Positions 5,145 to 10,717 of a stretch of DNA of 10,717 bases are shown one piece after another (positions within the stretch are counted from its first letter, which is position 1; each line of letters begins with the position of its first letter). The translations under genes were made by a program, and so were the position numbers. The DNA is from Spirochaetota bacterium (lineage in GTDB: Bacteria > Spirochaetota > Spirochaetia > Treponematales > Breznakiellaceae): the NCBI GenBank assembly GCA_023406985.1, contig JAEXTK010000018.1, positions 1-10,717 of the forward strand, written 5' to 3'. Under the pieces are notes generated by a model, which had not been told where the DNA came from, did no database searches, and worked only from the letters and a program-made list of their open reading frames with translations.

Positions 5145-7483
5145 GCGTTGAGCCCTCTTGCGGCTTTCCACAGCGCTTCGGCCGTGATCGGGAGCGCCGC
5201 GAAGTCGTAGCCGACGGCCCGCGAGAGCGCCGAGGCCACGGCGTTCGGCATCCCGATGATGCCCTGTTCGCCGAGGCCCCGCGCGCCGTAGGGGCCGTCG
5301 CCCTGCGGCGTCTCCACGAAGTCCACGAAGTATTCGGGTTCCTCCCCGAAGCGGAGGATCTTGAAGTCGCGGAGGCTCGCGTTCTGCACGCGCTCCTGGG
5401 AGTCGAAGACGAAGGCCTCCCGCGTGGCGAAGCCGATCCCCATCCCCATGGCCCCGACGATCTGGGCCCGGGCGATGTCCGGATTCACGAGCTTGCCCAC
5501 GTCCATGCAGCAGGCCGCCTTCAGGATGCGGAAGCGGCCCGTCGCCGGCTCCACCTCGGCCTCCACGCCCTCGGCCCCGAGCGTCCATTCCAGGCCCGGC
5601 CGGCCCGCCCCCGTCTCGGGGTCCAGGCCGGTGAGGTGCCGGGCGATGTACGAACCGCGGCCGATGACCGGGCCGCCGATGGAGACGCCGTCGGGGTAGA
5701 CGTAGCCGAGCACCACCTTCTCCAGCGGGAGACCGACGTCGATCTCGTCGCGGAGGAAGACGCGGCCGCCGGCGACCTCCAGGTCCTCCTCGGCGCAGCG
5801 GAGCGGGGCGGCCGCGATTCTCCTGATCTGGGCCTTCGCGTCCTCCACCGCCGCCAGGGCCGCCCGGCCGGCCATGAAGAGGGACCGGCTCGCGGCGGTC
5901 GTCCAGTCGTGGGGCGCGGAGTCGGTGTCCACCTCCCCCACGACGCGGACTTTCAGGGGATCCATGGCGAGGGCCTCGGCGACGATCTGGCGGAGGCCCG
6001 TGTGGGTGCCTTGTCCGATCTCCACGATACCCGTGACGAGGGAGACGCTCCCGTCCTCGGCGAAGTAGAGCACGGCGCCCGCGTCGGTGAAGGTCGGGAT
6101 GGCGGGCGCCTTCCAGAAGCAGGCGATGCCCTTGGCGCGCACGACCTTCCTCCCGCCCTTCGCTTCAGTCTCGAATCGTATGCCGGCCGACCAGTCGAGG
6201 CGGGCCATGACCGCGCGGATGCACGCGGGCAAGTCGCCGGTGCTCCGGTCCAAGACCGCGCCGGTGGGCACCGTGTCGCCGGCCCGGATGGCGTTGCGCA
6301 GCCGGAGCTCGGCCGGATCCATCTTGAGCTTGGCGGCCAGGAGGTCCATGGCCCGTTCCGTCGCGAAGGAGAGCTCGATGTGGCCGAAGCCGCGGTAGGC
6401 CGTGGCGAAGGGGTGGTTGGTGTAGACGCAGAGCGAATCGGCCTTCACCGCGTTTACGCGGTAGGGGCCGGTGCAGGCGTAACCCGCGGCCCGCGAGACG
6501 TTGACCGCGTAGTCCGCGTAGCCGCCCGAATCGAACAGCAGTTCGATGTCGGCCCCGCGGAGATTCCCCTCCGCGTCGGCGGCCAGGGCGACGCGCGCCT
6601 CCAGGCCGGGACGCCCGGGGCTCGAGATGAGGTCCGCCTCGCGCGAGTTCACGAGCCGGACGGCCCTTCCGCCGAGCGCCTTGGAAAGGAGGTAGGCGAG
6701 GGGCTCCAGCTGGATGCCCGCCTTCCCGCCGAAGCCGCCCCCGACGGGCGGGGCGATCACGCGGATCTTGCCTTCGGGGATACCGAAGGCCTTGGCCAGG
6801 AGGGTCCGTACGCCGAAGGGGGACTGGGTGGAAGACCGCACGACGATCCGGCCGTTCGCCTTGATTTCGGCCTCCACCGCGCGCGGTTCCATCGCGACGT
6901 GGTCGCCGGGCGGGAAGGAGACGCGGCCTTCCACGGTGACGGCGGCGCCTTTGAAGGCCGCCTCCGGTTCCCCCTTGCGGATGCGGGTCCGGTTGGCCAC
7001 GTTGGTCCCGCCCTCGGGGAGGATGGCGGGGATGCGGCGGTACGAGGCGAGGTCGGGGTGGAGGACGGGGGCGCCGCTCGCGAGCGCTTCCCGCGGCGAC
7101 TTGATCGGGGGGAGCGGCTCGTAATTCACCTCGATGAGGCGGAGGGCGGCGAGGGCGGACGCCTCGTCGTCGGCCACGACCGCCGCGACCGGCTCCCCGT
7201 GGTGGCGGACCACGCCGCGCGCGAGGGGCGGCTTGTCCCCCATGTAGAGGCCGATGAGGGCGTCCCAGTCCGCGCCGGTGAAGACGCCCCTGACGCCCGC
7301 CGCCGCCGCCGCGGCTCTCGTGTCGATGGAGACGATGCGGGCGGCCGCGTGGGGACTCGCGAGCACCGCCGCGTGCAACACGCCGGGGCGCGGGTGGTCG
7401 TCCGCGAAGCGGGTCCGCCCCCGCGTCTTCTCCTCCGCGTCGTCCCGGCCGAGGGACTTCCCAATATCGCGCTCTGCTTTCAT
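5141..7483 (-). CDS. xdhA: Xanthine dehydrogenase family, molybdopterin-binding catalytic subunit
   Basis: This is the large subunit that hydroxylates the substrate at the molybdenum centre: 780 residues from the ATG at 7483. It begins with the a/b hammerhead domain (GRTRFADDHPRPGVLHAAVL), followed by the molybdopterin domains. Motifs are PVGGGFGGK (Lys254), AYRGFGH (Arg364 in RGFG, the xanthine-dehydrogenase-like arginine; CO dehydrogenase instead has AYxCSFR), EIGQGTHTGLRQ, and GARGLGEQG with Glu739 as the catalytic glutamate. This argues for a purine or N-heterocycle hydroxylase and against CO dehydrogenase. A TTG at 7519 would add 12 residues before the conserved domain, so the ATG is preferred, although no clear Shine-Dalgarno precedes it. 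It is first in the operon, divergent from the chemoreceptor. No maturation factor (XdhC/MocA type) or purine transporter is in the window. The exact substrate is unknown. Confidence 0.92.
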   Translation of the reverse strand: MKAERDIGKSLGRDDAEEKTRGRTRFADDHPRPGVLHAAVLASPHAAARIVSIDTRAAAAAAGVRGVFTGADWDALIGLYMGDKPPLARGVVRHHGEPVAAVVADDEASALAALRLIEVNYEPLPPIKSPREALASGAPVLHPDLASYRRIPAILPEGGTNVANRTRIRKGEPEAAFKGAAVTVEGRVSFPPGDHVAMEPRAVEAEIKANGRIVVRSSTQSPFGVRTLLAKAFGIPEGKIRVIAPPVGGGFGGKAGIQLEPLAYLLSKALGGRAVRLVNSREADLISSPGRPGLEARVALAADAEGNLRGADIELLFDSGGYADYAVNVSRAAGYACTGPYRVNAVKADSLCVYTNHPFATAYRGFGHIELSFATERAMDLLAAKLKMDPAELRLRNAIRAGDTVPTGAVLDRSTGDLPACIRAVMARLDWSAGIRFETEAKGGRKVVRAKGIACFWKAPAIPTFTDAGAVLYFAEDGSVSLVTGIVEIGQGTHTGLRQIVAEALAMDPLKVRVVGEVDTDSAPHDWTTAASRSLFMAGRAALAAVEDAKAQIRRIAAAPLRCAEEDLEVAGGRVFLRDEIDVGLPLEKVVLGYVYPDGVSIGGPVIGRGSYIARHLTGLDPETGAGRPGLEWTLGAEGVEAEVEPATGRFRILKAACCMDVGKLVNPDIARAQIVGAMGMGIGFATREAFVFDSQERVQNASLRDFKILRFGEEPEYFVDFVETPQGDGPYGARGLGEQGIIGMPNAVASALSRAVGYDFAALPITAEALWKAARGLNA

Positions 7484-7623
7484 GGGTGAAAGAGTAGACC
7501 CGCGGAAGGAAAAGCGCAAACCAAGAACGGTTATCGATAAAGAAAATGAATTGACGGGCGATTTTTCCTCAATTAGTCTACAGGCTTGTCGCGGCGAAAA
7601 ACGGTGGCTTCAGGAGCGAGCGC
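7484..7623. promoter_or_regulatory. Divergent control region between xdhA and the chemoreceptor
   Basis: These 140 bp are the most AT-rich non-coding DNA in the window and must hold both divergent promoters. Visible elements are a perfect palindrome TTATCGATAA (7531-7540) and an inverted repeat AATTGA-N14-TCAATT (7549-7574). For the + strand there is a -35-like TTGACG (7551-7556) with, 17 bp on, a weak TAGTCT (7574-7579). The ribosome binding site AGGAG (7612-7616) lies seven bases before the receptor ATG. No convincing minus-strand promoter for xdhA could be picked by eye. Confidence 0.5.
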
Positions 7624-9771
7624 ATGAGAATACGCAGCAAGCTGGTATACGGAATCGGCGGCGTGAGTTTGGCCATGCTCACGGCGCTCGGCGCGATCCT
7701 CATGGTCCTCATCCACGGTACGCTGAGCGCGCGCATCAACGCCGAGCTCCAGAATACCTTGAAAGCGACGGTCAGCGTGGTGCGGGCCTCCACCGAAAGT
7801 TCCATCCACAATCACCTCCAAAGCGTCGCGGAAAAGGCCCGGGACCTCTGCGCCTACTACCAGGCCAAGGCGGACTCGGGCGAGTTGTCGCCCGCCGAGG
7901 CCAAGCGGCGGGCCCGTGACGTCCTGTTGGACCCGCGCTTCGGCCGCATCGGGCAAACGGGCTACCTCGCCGGCGTCGATCTCCGCGGCGTGCTCGTCAT
8001 GCACCCCAAGTCGGAGGGAGCCGACGTGTCGGGCCAAGCCTTCATGCAGGAAGCGATCAAGATGCGGGAGGGCTACCTCGAATACGAATGGAAGAACGAG
8101 GGCGAGGCGTCTCCGCGCGCGAAGGCCGCCTACGTGACCCTCTTCGAGCCCTGGGGGATGCTGCTCTGGGCGTCGTCCTACAAGGACGAGTTTTCCGACA
8201 TCGTCCATCCCGAATCGATGCGCACGCACCTCCTCGCGATCAAGATCGGCGACACGGGCTATCCCTACGTGGTGGACAAGAAGGGAACCCTGATCGTCCA
8301 TCCGAAATTGGAAGGCACGAACCTTTGGGACCGGACCGACGCGGACGGCAAGGTTTACTTCATCCGGGAGATGATCGAGGATCCGAACGATGCGGGCGCG
8401 ATGTACTACCGCTGGCGGAACGCGGAAGACGAGCCGGTCCGGAAGAAATTCCAATATTACCAGGATATTCCCGAACTGGGCTGGACGGTGGCGATCTCCG
8501 CGTACGTGCACGAGTATTTCGACGTCGTATACCTCCTCCTCGCGGTTCTCGCCGGTTCCTTGGTCCTCATCATGGCGGCCCTGCTCCTGCCCTTGTTCTG
8601 GTTCTCCGGCCGCATGACGATCGCCCTGGATAAGGTCAGGCTCACGCTCGGCGACCTCGCTTCGGGCGACCTCACGAGCACGGCGGAGGTGCGGACGGGA
8701 GACGAGCTGGAGACCATGGCGGAAAGCTGCAACCGCGTGGCCGCGGAGTTGGGCAAATCGGTGCGCACGACCAAGACCGTCATCGAGAAGGCCCGTTTCC
8801 TGTCCGACGACCTCGCGGGCCATTCCGCCGAGGTGGCGGCCACCGTCAACGAGATGTCGGCGGCCATGGGCACCATGAAGGACGGCATCGAAACCCTGCA
8901 CGGGGAGCTCAGGTCGTCCGACGAGAGCCTCTCCCGCATCCGCGCGCACATCCGCTCGGTGGTGGACCTCATCGGGGAGCAGGGCCTCTCGGTGAGCGAG
9001 AGCTCCTCCGCCATCGACCAGATGCTCGCCGGCGTGGACGCCATAGAGCGGATGACCCAGGAGAAGCGGGGCGTCGCGGAGAGCCTCTCCGGGATGGCGA
9101 AGACCGGCGAGCTCAACATGCGGGAGACGGTGGGTGCCATCGCCGAAATCCGCACCTCCACCTCGACCATCCTGGACCTCGTCGGCATCATCAACGGGGT
9201 GGCGGCCCAGACGAACCTCCTCGCCATGAACGCCGCGATAGAAGCCGCCCATGCCGGCGAATACGGCGCGGGCTTCGCGGTGGTCGCGGACGAGATCCGG
9301 AAACTCGCGGAGACCTCCTCGCGCAACGCGCGCGACGCCTCCGTCTCGCTCAAGGCCATCGCGGCGAAAATCGAAAGCGCCTCGGCCCAGACGGAGCAGA
9401 CCAACGAGACCTTCCGCGGTATCCTCGGGGGCATCGGCGAAGTGTCCGCGGGCATGATCGAGACGATCAACGGCTTGCGGGAGATCGCGGTGGGTTCCCG
9501 GCAGGTCACCAAGGCCATGGAGACCCTCGCGTCCGTCACCGCGAACGTGAAGACCTCGGGCGGCGGCATGTCGGAGCAGGTGGACAACGTCGCGTCGTCG
9601 CTCAAGACGGTGTACGAGACGATGGACGCCTATCGGATGAGCGTCGCCGAAGCCGCCGACGGCACCCGGGAGATCTCGGCCGCCCTCGTGCGCCTGAGCG
9701 ATCTATCCATCGAGAACCGGGAAAACGTCAATCTCCTGGAGGAGAGCGTGGACCGGTTCACCCTCGCGTGA
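7624..9771 (+). CDS. Methyl-accepting chemotaxis protein with double Cache sensor
   Basis: This is a transmembrane chemoreceptor of 715 residues. A short cytoplasmic start is followed by TM1 (about 7-31) and a large extracytoplasmic ligand-binding region (about 35-298). That region has two Cache-like repeats: GQTGYLAGVDLRGVLVMHPK with GMLLWASSY, then GDTGYPYVVDKKGTLIVHPK with LGWTVAISAYVHEYFD. TM2 follows (about 300-327), then a HAMP domain (about 328-385, with DELETMAESCNRVAAEL) and a long coiled-coil signalling domain. Its hairpin tip includes AAQTNLLAMNAAIEAAHAG and GFAVVADEIRKLAE (about 524-562), which contacts CheA and CheW. The C-terminus (ESVDRFTLA) has no NWETF-like tether pentapeptide for CheR/CheB. 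The start is fixed by AGGAG at 7612-7616. The tandem Cache architecture usually binds small organic ligands; which one is unknown. It is divergent from xdh and followed after 30 bp by an aminotransferase. Confidence 0.95.
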   Translation: MRIRSKLVYGIGGVSLAMLTALGAILMVLIHGTLSARINAELQNTLKATVSVVRASTESSIHNHLQSVAEKARDLCAYYQAKADSGELSPAEAKRRARDVLLDPRFGRIGQTGYLAGVDLRGVLVMHPKSEGADVSGQAFMQEAIKMREGYLEYEWKNEGEASPRAKAAYVTLFEPWGMLLWASSYKDEFSDIVHPESMRTHLLAIKIGDTGYPYVVDKKGTLIVHPKLEGTNLWDRTDADGKVYFIREMIEDPNDAGAMYYRWRNAEDEPVRKKFQYYQDIPELGWTVAISAYVHEYFDVVYLLLAVLAGSLVLIMAALLLPLFWFSGRMTIALDKVRLTLGDLASGDLTSTAEVRTGDELETMAESCNRVAAELGKSVRTTKTVIEKARFLSDDLAGHSAEVAATVNEMSAAMGTMKDGIETLHGELRSSDESLSRIRAHIRSVVDLIGEQGLSVSESSSAIDQMLAGVDAIERMTQEKRGVAESLSGMAKTGELNMRETVGAIAEIRTSTSTILDLVGIINGVAAQTNLLAMNAAIEAAHAGEYGAGFAVVADEIRKLAETSSRNARDASVSLKAIAAKIESASAQTEQTNETFRGILGGIGEVSAGMIETINGLREIAVGSRQVTKAMETLASVTANVKTSGGGMSEQVDNVASSLKTVYETMDAYRMSVAEAADGTREISAALVRLSDLSIENRENVNLLEESVDRFTLA

Positions 9772-9791
9772 ACGGACGGGCGCGCGGCAGC

Positions 9792-9796
9792 GGAGG
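9792..9796 (+). promoter_or_regulatory. Ribosome binding site of the aminotransferase gene
   Basis: GGAGG lies five bases before the ATG at 9802, within the 30-bp gap after the chemoreceptor stop. There is no room for an obvious separate promoter or terminator, so the two genes are probably co-transcribed. Confidence 0.75.
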
Positions 9797-9801
9797 ACGC
9801 T

Positions 9802-10671
9802 ATGATCGACATCGGCTATTACAACGGCGAATCGGGCCCGATCCGGGACATGAAGATCCCGATGAACGATCGGGCGGTCTATTTCGGGGACGGCGTGTAC
9901 GACGCGACGTACGCGGCGAAGCGCGTCATCTACGCCTTGGACGATCACCTGGACCGGTTCTACCGGAGCTGCGACGCTCTGGAAATCGCCCATCCCCTGA
10001 GCCGGCCCCGCCTCGCGGCGCTCCTGCAGGACCTCGTGAGCCGCGTGGAGGACGCGCCCTCCCTCATGGTCTATTGGCAGGCGACGCGCGGCACCGCCAT
10101 GCGGAGCCACGCCTTTCCTCCGCCATCGGTACCCGCCAACCTCCTCGTGACCGTGCGGCCCAAGCCGCTCGCGGCCATCGGCCGGAAGCTCCGCCTCATC
10201 GCCGTGGAGGACACGCGGTACCTCCACTGCGACATCAAGACCCTCAACCTCCTCCCGAACGTCATGGCCAGTCAGCGCGCCAAAGAGGCGGGCTGTGACG
10301 AGGCCGTCTTCCATCGGGGAGAGCGGGTGACCGAATGCGCCCACAGCAACATCCACCTGATCCGGGGCGGCGTATTCCTGACCGCGCCCCTCGACCGCCT
10401 CATACTCCCGGGCACCGCGCGGAAGCACCTCCTCCGCTTGGCGGAGGGGCTCGGCATCCCGACCGAGGAGCGGCCGTTCACCCTGGCCGAACTCATGGAC
10501 GCCGACGAGGTCATCGTGTCGAGCGCGGGCACCCTCTGCAACGCCGTGGAGCGGATCGACGGGACGCCGGTCGGCGGCCGCGCGGGCGGCCTCCTCGGCC
10601 GGCTCCAGGATGCGGCCGTCGCCGCGTTCGAGGCGGCCACCGGGGCGGCCTTCACCGCCTGTTCCGTCTGA
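9802..10671 (+). CDS. dat: Class IV PLP aminotransferase, probably D-amino-acid aminotransferase
   Basis: This is a 289-residue fold-type IV aminotransferase using pyridoxal phosphate. Motifs follow Bacillus D-amino-acid aminotransferase closely: IPMNDRAVYFGDGVYDATY near the N-terminus, LDDHLDRFYRSCDALEI, and RGTAMRSHAFP, which retains the Arg-x-His carboxylate-trap pattern (RxH) of that enzyme. Next come HCDIKTLNLLPNVMASQ with catalytic Lys146, EAVFHRGERVTECAHSNIH, LPGTARKHLLRLAEGLGIP, and VSSAGTLCNAVERIDG near the end. It would move amino groups between D-amino acids and 2-oxo acids, for example making D-glutamate or D-alanine for peptidoglycan or breaking down D-amino acids. Branched-chain aminotransferases and aminodeoxychorismate lyases are relatives, but the RxH and CDIKTLNLL features favour the D-specific group. 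It is cytoplasmic and follows the chemoreceptor by 30 bp with a good GGAGG site. Confidence 0.87.
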   Translation: MIDIGYYNGESGPIRDMKIPMNDRAVYFGDGVYDATYAAKRVIYALDDHLDRFYRSCDALEIAHPLSRPRLAALLQDLVSRVEDAPSLMVYWQATRGTAMRSHAFPPPSVPANLLVTVRPKPLAAIGRKLRLIAVEDTRYLHCDIKTLNLLPNVMASQRAKEAGCDEAVFHRGERVTECAHSNIHLIRGGVFLTAPLDRLILPGTARKHLLRLAEGLGIPTEERPFTLAELMDADEVIVSSAGTLCNAVERIDGTPVGGRAGGLLGRLQDAAVAAFEAATGAAFTACSV

Positions 10672-10717
10672 CCCTCCCGTCGCCGGCTGCGTCGCGGCGG
10701 CCGCCGGCCGCGTAACC

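Noticed and set aside
5636..7489. 617-codon + strand open frame opposite xdhA
   Set aside because: Composition is Gly/Asp/Arg/His-rich with no domain pattern; the minus strand encodes an intact molybdopterin subunit with all motifs.
7484..7519. TTG start extending xdhA by 12 residues
   Set aside because: The added residues precede the conserved domain, TTG is rarer than the available ATG, and no Shine-Dalgarno supports it.
7573..9252. 559-codon minus-strand open frame opposite the chemoreceptor
   Set aside because: Shadow of a well-supported chemoreceptor; no recognisable domain and no ribosome binding site.
10672..10717. GC-rich inverted repeat GCCGGC (10682-10687 and 10703-10708) after dat
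   Set aside because: Six pairs with a 15-base loop, no T-tract, and GC-rich sequence where such matches are common; the window ends before context can decide.

Overview
The window is GC-rich, with short intergenic gaps, ATGA-type gene overlaps and clear GGAGG-like ribosome binding sites, as in a bacterial chromosome. The chemoreceptor's signalling-tip sequence (MNAAIEAAHAGEYGAGFAVVADEIRKLAE region) and the overall gene style suggest a high-GC spirochaete-like bacterium. That is an impression from memory of the families, not a placement. There are no tRNA or rRNA genes, CRISPR arrays, insertion sequences or phage genes.

Left part (1-3757, + strand). After the 3' end of an unidentified gene comes a thiol-biosynthesis cluster: a small cysteine-rich ArsR-family regulator, an E. 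coli-type glutamate-cysteine ligase (gshA), a stand-alone ATP-grasp enzyme that looks like the glutathione-synthetase half of the bifunctional enzyme GshF, and a serine O-acetyltransferase (cysE). gshA, the ATP-grasp gene and cysE overlap one another (11 bp and 4 bp) and must be one transcription unit. Together they would supply O-acetylserine for cysteine synthesis and condense cysteine with glutamate and glycine into glutathione. No cysK is present here. The same 24-bp imperfect palindrome (about TTCGAT-N12-ATCRAA) lies once just upstream of arsR and once between arsR and gshA. This suggests that the ArsR protein represses itself and the glutathione genes.

Middle part (3787-7483, - strand). 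A three-gene operon encodes a molybdenum hydroxylase of the xanthine dehydrogenase family in the order Mo subunit, FAD subunit, 2Fe-2S subunit. The order and sizes match E. coli xdhABC, and the genes are joined by ATGA overlaps. It converges on cysE, and a 9-bp perfect hairpin contains both stop codons.

Right part (7484-10717, + strand). A 140-bp divergent intergenic region with two inverted repeats separates the xdh operon from a methyl-accepting chemotaxis receptor with a large double-Cache sensor domain. Thirty bases later comes a D-amino-acid aminotransferase-like class IV aminotransferase. Receptor and aminotransferase are probably co-transcribed.

The most interesting parts are the ArsR/glutathione module (repeated operator, five cysteines in a 95-residue regulator, GshF-like activities on two overlapping genes) and an in-frame tandem 48-bp repeat inside gshA.
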